Below are positions 48,807 to 61,630 of a stretch of DNA of 64,000 bases, one piece after another. The DNA comes from Embiotoca jacksoni (taxonomy: Eukaryota > Chordata > Actinopteri > Embiotocidae). The notes beneath the pieces are model-generated. The model was not told where the DNA came from, searched no databases, and saw only the letters and a list, made by a program, of their open reading frames with translations. The stretch is taken from the NCBI GenBank assembly GCA_022577435.1, contig JAKOON010000007.1, positions 14,530,426 to 14,594,425 of the forward strand, written 5' to 3'. The translations under genes were made by a program, and so were the position numbers. Every line of letters starts with the position of its first letter. The stretch's first letter is position 1.

Positions 48807-49833
48807 CAGTTAGGGTGTCACAAGAAACGAAACTTTGTTATCAAAATTCTGAAAATGGGATGTTTCTTGTGGAAAACCATCAACAAGTGTAGCTGAGGAA
48901 ATAGGCCATGGAGATATTTCTCATTTGATTCAATGATCAGGGACAATTTACAGATGACCAAAAGCCAGAATGCAAATGAATTCACAATGCGTTTGCAGAG
49001 AGGAGAAAACATTTCAAACGTATCTGAGCAGCTCAAAGATAGACATCGAGACGTGTATATAGAATTCAAAATGAGAGAGTTTCAGTTGTTCATTTTATAT
49101 CAACAACATGTCGTCACAATGTTCACACGCTGACTTGCTTCCATCATTCTTTATGAATCGCAACGGCTGCTTATGTTGTCGCTATCTTCCGTACACAGCG
49201 TTCACAGAGCTCTAATGTTAGCTCGTTCAGGCGAATGTAGGGATAGCTCATGAGGAGACGGGAGCTAGCTATTGCTTGACATTACTGTTCAGCTCCTTTT
49301 ACTCGTGTCTAGTTCAGTTTTATGTAAATGTTATGTGCCACTGTTGGAATTAAGGTTCATACCAGAACCGTGTAAGTGGTCTTCCTGTTCTAATTAACGT
49401 CATTGTCAGTGTGTAATGTCCTGGCTGGTACCTCAGTTTAAATGCTGCCATAGGAATTTGAGTGAGTTTTATAACACAGTATTGTTTCTTTTAAATACTT
49501 GAAAGCGACATGCCACTGTTTCTTCAAGTAAATATGTTTTCTTGTTATTTATTACACCTACGCTATTTATTACTTGCAGTCTTTTTTTCATATTTCAGAC
49601 AGCTGGGCTTTGCAGTACTGTAGAAATGCTCTCCCACCATACAAAAGTTGGTTATTTTTTAGATTTCAGTACAGTTTACTATATTTATCATAACAGTAAT
49701 GTATTTTTTATTAGTTGAAGGTTCCATCCTACTCCTGGGTCTGGAGTATTCTTTAACAACAAAAAAAAAAGAGTCCAGGTTGAAGCACACTTAATTCATC
49801 AGTTAATTTTCATACTATGGTATTGAAAATGGA
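48807..49833. mobile_element. Non-autonomous DNA transposon, hAT-like (copy 2)
   Basis: This is a diverged second copy of the element at 8760-9875 in the same orientation. Shared blocks, in the same order, are TATCAAAATTCTGAAAA (48839), the GAGCAGCTCAAA region (49025), CAACATGTCGTCACAATG (49103), GAGTTTTATAACACAGTATT (49466) and ACATGCCACTG (49509). The left end is CAGTTAGGGTGTCACAAG, with extra bases after CAG. The right end (ACTATGGTATTG) is decayed. The middle third differs strongly between the copies. No transposase is present. Confidence 0.55.
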
Positions 49834-52800
49834 ATAACAAATTATGGATTGAAAATGTCATTGTTATCATTACATTTTGGTAGGTGGATATTCCTCACTT
49901 TTCTTTTTTGGCAAGCCATTGGCAACATATTCTGGATCTCCAATGACCCAGGGGCAGGTCATGACACAGAATTTAAAAAAACACTGGTCTACACTGTAGC
50001 TCGTTCACACCAGAGAAACAAAGGTCATTTTTTCTGTCTGCAAAAGCAACACCCCTGGATCCATTTCACTGCCCATTGTCTAACAATACATATTTAAGCT
50101 CCCGATGGTCAAACAAAACTCTAACCCCCTTTTGAAAACTAAATTAAACCAGTAACTTGTGTTGTTTTCATATTTAATGCATCTTCACAAGTCTGACAAG
50201 TCTGCTCAGTTACTGTTAAGTCTGCAGTTATCACTGTTCTGTTAGATAACACAGTCCGATGACAGAATAGTTATATAATTATGGGAAGTAGTACACCCCA
50301 AAATCTGAAAGTATTATGAAGTATACACTCCATTGGCTTGATAGGGAAAAAAAGTTTGTTTTGTTTTTGTGAAGAATTGCTCTTATGGTGACTTTAATTC
50401 CTGCCAATAACAAGTTTTAACAGTGGAGGAAAAAGAAAGGAATTTTAATACAACTTCTCAAACCACCCCTGCATCATCCACTATCCATCTGTACACTCAG
50501 TACTATTGACAAGTAGGTTACACGTGGTTTGACACATTTCTGCTGAAGGTTTTTAGCAATGGCATGGCTCTAGGGATGGCAGTCTTGGTCCGTCTGTCCA
50601 CTTCTTCAGTTCAGACTGAAATAACAAGCAACTGCTCAATGGCTTGTCATGAAAATGAAGACGTTAATAATGGGGATTAATACGGACTCACTGACTTATA
50701 CAGTATATTGTAAACCAAAAGAATGCGGGCTGTGTAGGCCTTCTTTTTTTGTAAAATAGGAAAGTACTGACTTTTTACAACCTCTTTCAAACCCACAAAC
50801 GTTTGGTGTTAAATACTTAATGATTGCTCTTAAGATGAGAATCCCTTTAAATTTCAATTAAGTAGTCCTTTTGAGAGTTCATCCTTCACAACCCTTCCCA
50901 ACTATCTAAAGCACTAGTACGGCTGCCTAATTTCAAGTTAGTTTCCAGGTAAAGGCCAACAGTCTTTTACACTGTTCCCAATCTGTGTTTCTGTGTCCCT
51001 GCAGTTTAACCTTAGAGGAGTTAAAACTGAAGGCTTTTTTCTGAGTCCACTGTGCTAACGACCAGGCATGCTGCCACCAGAGCAGGTGAAGTTTGAACTA
51101 AAGGTGGCTTTTGAGGAAAGTCGGGTCATGAAAATCAATAGGTTTCTCCCTGTTGGGAGCATGAATGTGCACAGCACATTTCATGCCAAACCAGCCATTA
51201 GTGTGAGATATTCTCAGGTCACAAAAACAAATGGTCAGATGAGGGCAATCAGGAAACACATCACGTAACAGAGATAAGGTCTCAGTGTGCTTTGTATTGC
51301 TAAACAATTCATTATCATATTAGACTACAAGAAGCCCTTGGTGATTTTCTTCCTTTCCACTGCAGTTTTTCTTGATGTCAGCTTTGCAGAGTTAAGCTCA
51401 AAGGTACCACTCAAGCTGGAGGTTAAGCTTTTAGCTTAGTGATGTACATTCTCTTTTTTGTGAGGCTGGAAGAATGGACTTCTGGTTTAGATTCCTGGTC
51501 ACTTGAGTGCCGATAAAAGTGGCTTAGAGACAGTGATCAGTGGCGGGCAGATGTACTTTGGAGTCTTTATCTCAAGAAGGCCAGAGCAGAACAGAAAAGT
51601 GAAGAGATTTCAGCCTGCCCACAGTCACGGCTTCACTCCAAAAGATGATATTTTACATTTTGCACAAAACGAGAGTGCACTTCTGGCCCCAAAAAAACTT
51701 CTGGTTCAAAATCAGGAACATGTGCTGCTTAGCATATTGTTTGGCACATTAAAGCTGAGATCATTTTTTTTTTTACCAATCAAACATTTGGAGAAAAAAG
51801 GAAAAAATAACACTTCCCCTGCTGCATGCAGAGGAAAAACAGGCAGGATAAACGATTGTTTAACCTCCCTTATAATTCCCAATTTACCATCAAAGCAAAT
51901 ATTAGGAATCCAAACCGTTCTGGGATTTTTTTTTTTTTTTTATCCTTGTATATGTTATTTAATGTAGAAAGGGCTATCTAACAATTCCCAGAGCTGAAGG
52001 TGAGTGGGACATCTGTCTCCTTTAGGGCAGCTTTTCTATTATCATGCCACAAGGCTTCCCTCGGGACATTTCAGATGGAAGCAAATTCAGACGAGGCCAC
52101 GATCCCAGGGGCATCACTGAATCTACAATCAGCAGAACAAGGTATTCACTGCTGTCTTTGTTGCACAATATCAAAGTTCAAAAGTGAAGCAGCTTCCATT
52201 TACAGTCTAGAAATGTCTCGCCCAACTTTCAAAGGTATCTGGTATCTTGTCATATTTTACTGTGAGTAATTGATTTTTGGTGCAAGATTTCTCGCTGCTT
52301 TCTCATTATGACGATAGTTTATGTATATTCAAATGTTGGGCATGGATACTGTGTGTAGATTAGATCAACTGAGTTTATTTGGGTCAAAAAACAGAAACAA
52401 TGAGCTTAAAGACGCTAAATCTATCAGAGGGTACAGGGAGCTGCGAAGTCACTGACTTTCTCACTTCAAGCAATGCTGCTGTTGTACATATTTATATAAT
52501 CTATTTCTTATACATAAACATAGTAATTATTGTATCTTTAAGAGTTACAAAATGGAGTTTTATTACTAAAGGAGACAGAATGATGACATTAGAAAACTGC
52601 AGCCAATGAATACTCAGGTTTTGTTCAGACTGCAGACAAATCGTTTCTGTAACACTTATAGCAAGACAACTTGGACAATTATTTTCCCCCAAAGCCATGA
52701 TGTCAGATGCTCAGCTGTAAATCCCAGTGAATGTTGGAATAGGAGAGAACAACTGAAAACAAAAACCTAACTGTTCATGGATTATCACTTTTGATGTTTA

Positions 52801-55800
52801 TCAGTGGCAGGTCACACTTGTTTATAGGGCAGGAAGGGCCCCTTGGGAGATGAGAGCAGCTGCAGGAATCAAACATTATGTATACCCCTGTGTAACTAAT
52901 CTATGACTGCATATGCCCACCATAATGGGATCTGACAATTCTACACAATGCTTTTGCAATGGGGATAAGGATAAGTTGTACACCAGAGTTGGTCCACAGC
53001 AGGCGCGTGGGTCTGAAGTCATGCAGCTTGATGTAACTTGACAACATAGGTTGTGTATATATAGAAGGACAAAATATTGGATGCAAGGAAGAGCCCCCAG
53101 CAGGTATGTGCCTTAAGATGTCACCCCTTTCACATGAATCAACAGTAGAGCAGGAGGGGATGATTGGGAGGATGGTGCCGGGGGGCTACAGAGACCTTAT
53201 CGTAAATACAGCTACTGGAGCAATCATGTACAGAAGTGCAGAACACCCATGTTACAGCCACTGCTTGCACTTATGTCCTTTGAATTTTAACAGGCGATGG
53301 AACCTCAAGTGGTGCTATGTAATTATTTTCACCCAAGCAAATTAACAACACAACATCAACAGCTGTAACTTTAATCATTGATACAAGGACACACACAGAC
53401 ATTTAATTTTTGTGGGGGGGTAATAACATAATATATGATACCTTGTCTCAAGGTCAAGAGGCAAATATATTCAGGAAAAACTCAGCACTAAGTACCTACG
53501 TGATATTACGTTTGCTGTATGGTAAAGGACGCTGTCATAAAGGGTGTGTGTAAAACAAAGTGCAATCTGTCTGTCAGCTCATGTTAAATGGAGTGCACCA
53601 CTGATGAGACATGCAATCTGCCGTCTGCTTTTGTTAGAGGCAAGCAGTCACTTATGAGTCATGGCATTTAATATAGATTTTATATATTGCATACATTTTG
53701 GGGATGATGGAGGCAAGGTGAAGCATATTCTTCCTATCATTATTTGATGACATCATGTTGTTGACCAGCAAATGTCAGAGATGACCTTCAAGAAGAATAA
53801 ATATTATGAAATATTTAATCCCATTTACGCTGATAGATTCATGTGTAATGCCAATGGATTGCTAAAGCTGGAAATTTTCCTCCACACAGGCACGAACCAT
53901 TGAGTTTAAAAATAGGATCAAACACTGTAAGCAATGCAAATCAGTTGAAGTGTGTTCATGGGGAAAAATTCAGTATTCCAATTTCACTTTTACCTCAGCT
54001 GATGCGGAGGCATTAACTGTCAATCCGGTAGTAGCCTTTCTTCATGCTTTTTACATTACAACTACGTGAACGTTTTATGAATTTACTTTGAAATCCTCAC
54101 AGTCATGAAAATTCTTCCATTTTTATACCAACAAGAGCATTTATTATTCTTCCAGCACTGCATTCCGTGTGGCAGAGAGGTCAAACATGAATCAGAGCGG
54201 TTCTCTAATATAAAAATATCGCCTCAAAGCAGCCAGCGGGAGAGGCAGTTAAAGATATGGGCAAACGCCAAGAGCAGCGTTTGCAGTATGGCTGTTGGAT
54301 GTTGCTGCGGCAATACTATGTACAGGGAAATACGTAGAATTTTAAAAAAAGCATTGTCCTTTTCTGAACCACAGGTGTTTAGTACCCGGTAGGAAAAACC
54401 CATTGTTGCTTCCAGCTCCGCAGTTGTGTATTACTCCTGTTCTCACTGCTTCTGATCCTCTGCATTGTCACCTTGAATAAGAATATGTTCTTAGTGAACT
54501 CAGCCAGTAAATTAAGGATTAAAAAAAACGATCTATCATGTTCATTTTGTCGGAGTTTGTTGTTCCAAACAACAGATGCATGCTCCTTTTAACATCTCAC
54601 TCGACGATCACCCTCACTTCCCCCTGCTACCCTCCACAACAAGAAAACAAGGGGGAGAAAAAAGAATAAAGAGCTAGTGACATACTGTTTGGATGACAGT
54701 CTGAGTGTTATGGCATCAAAGGAAACCTGCCTTTTCGTTAGAACACTCACTCTTCCCACCTGTGCTTTGTCAGGTTAGACAACGTGCCCCACCATGATTC
54801 AAGACAGCCGATGCATACTAATCCAGCCTTATATACACCTCTGCAGCCCACAGACCAGCCAGAAGTGGCAGCCTGCCTCCTTGCGTCGCTGCGTGGCACC
54901 AGTACCACTTACCTCTGCTGCTGTCTGAGCTGCCATGGCCCCTAGTGGCCCGTACACTACAGGGGCGAGAGGTCTTACTGTGCATTTACTTTATAGCTGT
55001 GGGTTTATGTGTGCCTCTCACAGGACTGGAAGGAGGGCACATGAGAGGAATACGTAATTCATTACCAGCAGGGCCTTGTGAGTACAGTACATCTTCATGA
55101 CACATATAGGAAGTATTAAAAAGGGGTTGCTGTTTTATGTGGCATTTCCAGGCATCTATGGAGTGCTCTGACATCAAAGCATGTGCCATTATTATGCTTT
55201 CAGAGGGGAGAAAAAGTTCACATCCATCAGGGTGAAATGTGCTCCTCTCTAAGGTAGCCCTGATGGCTGGGATTCTGTGTCTCTTAAGACTTTGCTGATA
55301 AATATTTACGCCCTGTAAATATTTGAGGGCCGAACAACATGCAGGGCCGTTTATTTAAGTCATTTTGCACCTTTCATTACTTTTATGAAGCTTAGAAAAA
55401 TGCATTTAATTTTCCCTCGCTATTAATCTCTAGCCCAATGAGATGATTAATTACACTGTATTAAAGGCTTGTCGCAGTTAGAACTGTGTCTCTATTCATG
55501 AAGGCCTTTACATGGAGCTAAATTTACATTTTAAATGTGCTAATGGGCGGGATGTTCTTATCTGCCAGGCTTAGGTGGGAGGGCAAGATGGGTACAGGAG
55601 CAGAGACAACGAATAAGGTGGTCTGACTGCGGAGGGTGACAAACCGAACCGGAAATCCTGCATGAATAGCCCGGCCGGCTGTTTACAAACCACAGCACAA
55701 ATCTCATGCAATCAGAGGTTTTCAGTGTTTGGTGAGAGGAAAGACAAATTTGTCCTATGGCAGTTTCGATAAATGGTTTATTGAAATAAGAGTTGAAAGG

Positions 55801-57484
55801 GCCAGTAAAAGCACCTTGTCACCTCTTTTATAGTAAATGTGCTGTGTGATTATAGCAAGGGGTTGTGGGGTTTGCAATTGTCTGCTAATTGAATTGTGTT
55901 TCTAATATGTTTGGAGCACAATAGACGGGCCTCGTTAAGTGCCAGTCTTGCTTTGAAAGGACCAAACACACCTCCCATATTGGGGGGGTGTTTTTCTCCA
56001 GAGGAAATAAATAACTACTGTTCTTACTTATTCATTTGCATTTATGCAATCCATTCATCTCTACTCAGCGCAATTAAGATGTCATTTCAAATAAGCAGAT
56101 CTATCCTAGAGAGATGACACTGAAGCGAGTGAATGTTTAGAGGGGAGAACTCAAGGTTTCTTATACCCTTGGAGTATAGCAATTTATTTGACCTTCAGAT
56201 GGTTTTAAAGGGAATCTTATTCAGCCATGTAAAGATAAATGGTTTGTGTTAATGCAGAGGTATGCTGCTTGGATACAGAAGAGACTCAAAATATGTTCGA
56301 CTTATGGCCTCCCTACTAATAATGAAGCCTTGTCCATCGGTGCTCTAGGAGGAGATAAATGGATGCTGTCTGTTCATATGTCCACCACTCCAATCCTACA
56401 TACAGTCTCTCTCTTTCTCTCCAGTTCCCTCCTTTTCTTTATCTGTCCTGCTCTGTCTCTCTCTGGCTCCCTTTCTCAAGCATATTTTCCTGCTTGCTCC
56501 TGCACTATCACACAAACACGCTCTCACATACCCTTGGAAAAAATGAAAAGGATGTGGGGGGAGTATAGAAAAAAAAATGAAATGCATGAGTAAAGTTTTA
56601 ATAAGGGAGAGAGGTAATTTGAAAAGTCTTTGGAGGTGTTTGGAAATTTATCAATAACAACCAGCTGGGATTTCATGCATGGGAGCATTTGGTGTAATTG
56701 CCTGCACATCCCTGATAGAGGTTCCTCTTCAATAACAAAATATGCTATTTAATGCAAAAAAAGACTGACACGACTTACCGACTCTCCCTTTTTAGCTTTG
56801 TCTAAAACAGTTCATAAGATCCGATGGCAGTTGTCGTCTTTGACCGTTAACAAAACAGCTCTCATTTATTTCATCTTGATCTTCTTTGTGCCAACTTTTT
56901 CTGCTTGCAGTTTTATTCATGTTAAAAAAAAAAAAGAATCGGATTCTTAATTTTCTGAGATCGCTGCACTTCAAAGGCATTCATTTGCATTCAGCAGCAC
57001 AAATTTAAAGCCTCTTTTTGAAACAATAACATTCCTCCATGTAAGTCATTCCCTCTTAGAATCTGAGCCAGCCACAGAGGAACACTACGTTTTTGTTAAA
57101 GTATCACAGGTTATTGGTAATTGCATTCATTAGCAAAAGAAGATATGTGAATGTGAATTATAACCCATCATTTGCCCCATTAAAGTGGCATGGATCTATT
57201 CTCTTATCTCTGAGTATCACAGAAGGGATTCTGCGTGTTGTGAGTACCTCGGGGCACCTGAGGACAGAGTTTAAATAACACATCATCGAGATTTGTTTGT
57301 TCTTCATAGGCATGATTCAAGCGCATAGAGCGACGATACGAGCTCCGACCACAGGCATCACAAATGGCATAGATCGATGCTGAAGGTTTTTAATAAAGAG
57401 AGCAAAGCTGCTCTCACTGCCAATTCATATATCACTGAAAGGCTGCCATTGTTATCAGCCTAATCAATGAAATAAGTCATGGAC
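49834..57484. other. Long non-coding stretch
   Basis: No gene is supported. The largest frame (51503-51967, 154 codons, plus) includes a run of Phe from a T tract and no domain. T tracts lie at 51766-51773 and 51925-51941. A CT-rich stretch lies at 56405-56477. Sequence at 55330-55560 is a good candidate for conserved non-coding DNA. No mobile element is recognised with confidence. Confidence 0.45.
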
Positions 57485-57510
57485 AATAAAATAAAATAAA
57501 ATAAAAAAAA
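57485..57510. repeat. (AATAA)n short pentanucleotide repeat
   Basis: Four AATAA units run into an A tract. Confidence 0.9.
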
Positions 57511-58954
57511 CAAGCTCAAAAGTCCAACCGGACCCCCATCCTGGTTTAAAAAGTAAATAGTAACCAGCCACAAATTCACACTGCTGTTTTCTTTCATGTG
57601 GTTTCCTATCAAGGCGACTGTAAAATAACATGATCGCCACCAGTCTTGGATATATTCTGTCTCTTTTGACACTGACAAAGAAGGTGGAAATGACTTTTCA
57701 CGCCATAAAATGGTATTTGAATTATTTCACACAAACTACACATGAATGATAAGGTCATGGTCAATAGTAACGTAATCATCCAAACTGGCGATTGGATGTG
57801 TGTTTGTCTGACTGTCAGGAGAGAGTCGTGCGGAGGGAATCCGCTGCTTACTACTGTGCTGGGAACAAGCTTAGGGCCTCATAGTGTATTACAGCAGGAA
57901 TAACCCACACTGCCACCCCTGTTATCAAAATTGCTTGGGAGGAGATTGCTGCAGGAGGTTGTGTCTGTCTCCGTGTCCCGGTTCTATATTTTGTTCCCTG
58001 CCCAAGGTGCTTCACTGATCTCAGGCCAAAAGCTGTGTGAAAAATTCTGCCAACTCATAGAGGATGATAGCTAGAGGAAAGGAAATTCAACAATCCTACA
58101 CAGCGCTGGTGAAAAGGAGAGCAAATAAGAAAGCGAGAGAGAGAGGTAGGTGTGCGGGGAAATGAAAAATGAACTGGAAAATGAGGACAGAACTCTAGTC
58201 TCTTATCTCCTCTTGTCGTGATGTTCTCGCAGATAAGTACCACGTAAGTATGTTGTCAGGTCTGCTGAAACACATTACTGACAGCACCACAAGTTCTGGG
58301 GAGGTCTTGCAATGCTGTTGCTTGGCTAACCTTTCGATCCAGTGCACTTTTGGTTGCTTGTTCACTGAGCTAGAAATTCCTTGGCCAAGGTTTATGGATG
58401 CTGTGGCAGTGGAGAGTCTTTGTGGTTGGAATGGCTGTCTTGAAACTGAAAGGTCATATAGTCAGTCCTTGCAACAGCTGTTATACATCCATCGGTAGGC
58501 ACGTGTGCTGTCAAAGTGTGTTGGGATTCCTATCTGCTCACTCAGTCGACCTATTTATAAGTGTCAGCTCCCACAAATTTAAATAGTAAATAAGTGTTTG
58601 TAAATTAATTGGATTATAGGTTAGTATGGAATGCTACTTCCAAACCTCATTAGTCAAAACAAGTTAGTACATAGCTGATTTGATAACAGCCACTTCTTGT
58701 CGTTTCAGAAACATTTTTCTTTGGATTTTGCAGTGACCTTGTTTTTCTACGGGGTGGCCTTTATATGACTGATATGGATTCATATTCAGGGAAACAGTTG
58801 CACTGGAAAAACACATGAAGCTGACGCTTTGTATAGGGGTCCTGTGAGACTTGATGATTTTTGTTGTGCTGTTGAGTATTTTTTCTTTAAGTGCATGTGC
58901 ACTCCAAGTCTGAAATGTGCAGTACAACATAAAATTATTTGAGGGTGAACATTA
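57511..58954. other. Non-coding stretch
   Basis: Short frames (58250-58498, 58398-58586, 58664-58930) have no domain. A purine-rich GA run lies at 58132-58146. Confidence 0.45.
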
Positions 58955-58962
58955 TCTTAGAC
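58955..58962. repeat. Target-site duplication of hAT element, left copy
   Basis: TCTTAGAC, identical to 63350-63357. Eight base pairs is the length made by hAT transposases. Confidence 0.85.
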
Positions 58963-59389
58963 CAGCGTTTTTCAATTGGTGGGTCACAACCCAGAAGTGG
59001 CCCATTTTGAGTGGATTGTGGTTGTGTTCGTGGGAAAAAAACAGTTGAGGGAGGAAAAAAGGCCAACTTTTACTTTGAAGTCAACAGAATATCTGATGCT
59101 ATGCTTTTATTTTTAAACAAGCAGTTAGGAGGTCCACCTCTGGGGTCCAGCTGGGTGTGCAGGGCATCCCGTACAGCGGATTCCACCTCCCAGATGAGGG
59201 CCTCTTAGAGTCTTCGTCGTCTGGAGCCAACTGACGGGAGAGCACGTCGGGTTTGGTGTTCTTATGACCGGGGTGGTAGGTGATGGTGTAGTTGAAAAGG
59301 TGAAAAACCTTTTTTGGCGGGCTTGGCGAGACTTGAGCCATCTTGCTGTAGTCCCGAATGAATCTGCGGTAGAAGTTGGCAACCCCAAA

Positions 59390-59980
59390 CACTGCTGGAT
59401 CTGTTTACAGGTCAAGGGAACTTGCCACTCAGTTACCGCCTTGACCTTCTGTGGGTCCGTTCTGACCTGACCCCTCTCGATGATGAACCCCAGGAACTGA
59501 ACAGACGAGACGTGAAATTCGCTCTTCTCAGCTTTTATGAACAGTTGGTTCTCCAGAAGGCGTTTCAAGACTTGACGGACATGGTAGTGGTGAGTAGATC
59601 AGGATGTCGTCAAGGTAGACAAAGACGAAGCGGTTCAGGAAGTTGCGGAGGACGTCATTGACTAGGGCCTGGAACAGGTACTCAAAATGTCCCAGAGGAG
59701 TGTTAAATGCGCTGATGAGAGGCAGAGGATATTTGTTTTTGATCGTGATCTGGTTTAATCCTCTGTAGTCTTTGCAGGGGCGGAGACGCTTATCCTTCTT
59801 CGCCACACAGAAGAAACCTGGTCCCAGTGTCGAAGATGAGGAACGAATTATTCAGGCGGCGAGCAAGTCCGAGATATACATCTCCATTGATTCACGTTCC
59901 GAAGAGATTATTGAGCTGACTAGAAGGGAACAAGGCACCAGGGAGAAAATCGATGGCGCAGTCATAGGGGCGGGGAGGAG
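59390..59980 (-). pseudogene. Gypsy reverse transcriptase remnant
   Basis: Recognisable, in order: an N-terminal part near 59900-60030, AKKDKRLRPCKDYRGLNQIT (59746-59805), KNKYPLPLI, FQALVNDVL, then FVFVYLDDILIYS with the catalytic YLDD at 59606-59617. After a frame change come FLGFIIERGQVRTDPQKV and EWQVP. Between KNKYPLPLI and FQALVND about 60 residues that hold the first catalytic Asp in intact enzymes are reduced to about 20, so it is catalytically dead even apart from the frameshifts. Confidence 0.9.
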
Positions 59981-60159
59981 GAAGCAAGGGGGCACGTTCC
60001 TTACTGAATACCTCTCTTAGTTCCTGACATTCCCGGAGTACAGAGGCGATGCTCAGGCCAGATTCAGGTGCACTAGGAGGAGAGTCCTCTGGTGGGATAG
60101 CCCACCTGAGGCAACGGGAGTGATAGGTGGAGCTCCAGCCTGTGACTTTTCCTTCGAGC

Positions 60160-60420
60160 TCAATCTATCTGGGGATTATGTGAAGTGAGCCAGGGATGCC
60201 CAAGGACCAGAGGCGTCTGTGGTGTGGGGAAAACGTAGCGCTGGAGACTCTGGCGGTGATTTCCAGACATGAGCAGGGACAGAGGATGGGTACAGTGAGT
60301 AATCTTGGCAAAGGAACTACCATCCAACGTACTCACCAAAATGGGACGTTCCAGTACCTTGACAGGTATCCGGTGTTTAAGAACTAAGCCCAAAAACTTT
60401 GTTCAGCCCCAGAGTCTGAG
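60160..60420 (-). pseudogene. Gypsy aspartic protease remnant
   Basis: The active-site motif DSGAE is encoded at 60402-60416. The following text, in another frame (60160-60393), reads LVLKHRIPVKVLERPILVST and ends VLGHPWLTSHNPQ, the flap and C-terminal signature typical of Tf1/sushi-type proteases. The frameshift between the two parts lies near 60390. The enzyme would process Gag-Pol if intact. Confidence 0.8.
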
Positions 60421-60529
60421 CGCTGACAGCGACAGAGGACCCGATGGCAAACATAATGTGGCCGGAAGGAGCAGGCGAGATTGGGGGTGGAGAAGTCTCT
60501 GTGAATCACTCGCCAGTATCCCCACAGTT

Positions 60530-61400
60530 ACCAGGTCAGGCAGTCACCCAAACGGAGACGTCGCTCTCTCTCCTCAGGTGAGAGATGAGCCCGTCCGAGC
60601 TGTATGGGCTCCTCAGTAGAGGTGGATGGAGAGGCTGGGCGAGGTGAGCGAGGAAAAACTGGTCTTCTCTGTCGAGGCAGAACTGGAAACTGCAGGTGGC
60701 GGGCGGAGGCAAGTCTGGTGAGCTGGAGTGTGGGACCTGTAGTTCCTCTCCCTCCGACACTCTCGTAGCCAGTTATCAAACCTGATTGAGAGGGAAATCA
60801 ATTCATCCAGAGACTCCGGTTCATCCTGAACCGTGAGTTAATCTTTGATAGTGTCCAAAAGACTGTGCAGGCATTAGAGCGTCCTCATCCCAACCTGACT
60901 CTGCGGCCAGAATCCGGAAGTCCACTGAGAATTCCGCTACACCAGTGAACGGAGGCGAAGGAGGCGTTTGACAACGTCACTGGTGTAGACCAGATGATCG
61001 AAGACCTTCTTCATCTCCTGGACAAAGTACGAGTGGGCATCTGCTGAGCATAGCTTCAGCCCAGACCAGGGCTCTACCGCACAGCAGCCCCACCATGTAT
61101 GCCACACTTGCATTGCTGATGCATAATTGCGGGGCTGCTGGTTAAACACATGCATACACTGGAGCAAAAATCCTCTGCATCTTCCCAGAGCTCCATCATA
61201 AGGTTCCGGAGAGGAGACATAAGACTCACATGTAGGAGAGCAGAGGACCGGTTGGTGGAGATGTCCTGCATCATGCAGCCAATCTGCGCAACTTGGGACC
61301 CAATAGTTGGTGGTGTTGCCCCAGGAGTGTGCTTTGGCTGGTGATCGCCCTCTGTAGGAGATCTGCAGGAGGTGTAGCTTATGTGGCTGCTGGCTCCATA
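60530..61400 (-). pseudogene. Gypsy gag remnant
   Basis: The reading starts at an ATG just downstream of the LTR (plus-strand 61400-61398) and shows a stop after a few codons. Later fragments include MKKVFDHLVY (near 61000), a segment reading ISLSIRFDNWLRECRRERN (about 60740-60800), and a Pro/Ser-rich part ending in ERRLRLGDCL near 60540. In related elements a CCHC zinc knuckle follows this last motif. Here only the first Cys is in frame and a stop comes a few residues later. Frames change at least three times. Gag normally forms the particle and binds RNA. Confidence 0.75.
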
Positions 61401-61415
61401 CTGGTCAGTCCGTTC

Positions 61416-61630
61416 TGTTATGAGGTGGTGTTGATAAACGGACCCAAATGCAAACACAGAGGTGACTGGAGGTGGGCAGTGGAATGAATCCACACCCTCC
61501 AGACATACACCAAAACATAGAAAATACGACAGACAAAAACGAACAGGGGAAAAGACAAGAAACATGAGGAAAAAGGGTGATTGGGGGAAACAGAGGGAAA
61601 GACAAACAGGGCCAGGCGGAGATCCTGACA
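61416..61630 (-). repeat. 5' LTR of the Gypsy element, internally deleted
   Basis: Minus-strand ends are TGTCAGGATCTCCGCCTGGC and ACACCACCTCATAACA, the same as in the solo LTR at 22090-23029. It is only 215 bp long. The first ~170 and the last ~45 bases align with the two ends of the 940-bp LTR, and the ~740 bases between (22130-22875 of the solo LTR), including its TATA box and repeats, are missing. ACACAG text borders the jump in both, so a deletion through short homology is likely. Confidence 0.8.

Larger units (their letters stand above)
59115..61630 (-). mobile_element. Defective Ty3/Gypsy retrotransposon (Tf1/sushi type)
   Basis: Minus-strand order: 5' LTR (61416-61630), gag (to about 60530), protease (about 60160-60420), reverse transcriptase (about 59390-59980), then the tail end of RNase H (about 59230-59290) and a short following piece that stops at 59115. 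Most of RNase H, the integrase core and the 3' LTR are absent. At about 2.5 kb it is roughly half the length of a complete element of this kind. Many frameshifts and stops are present. Gag starts within about 20 bases of the LTR, and no tRNA-type primer-binding site beginning TGG is visible there. That would fit the self-priming known for the Tf1/sushi group, but this is inference. Confidence 0.9.

Noticed and set aside
51503..51967. 154-codon plus-strand frame
   Set aside because: Contains a Phe run made by a T tract, has no domain, no splice or promoter context, and lies in AT-rich DNA where such frames arise by chance.
54105..54392. 95-codon plus-strand frame with several Cys
   Set aside because: No recognisable zinc-finger spacing or family, and no gene context.
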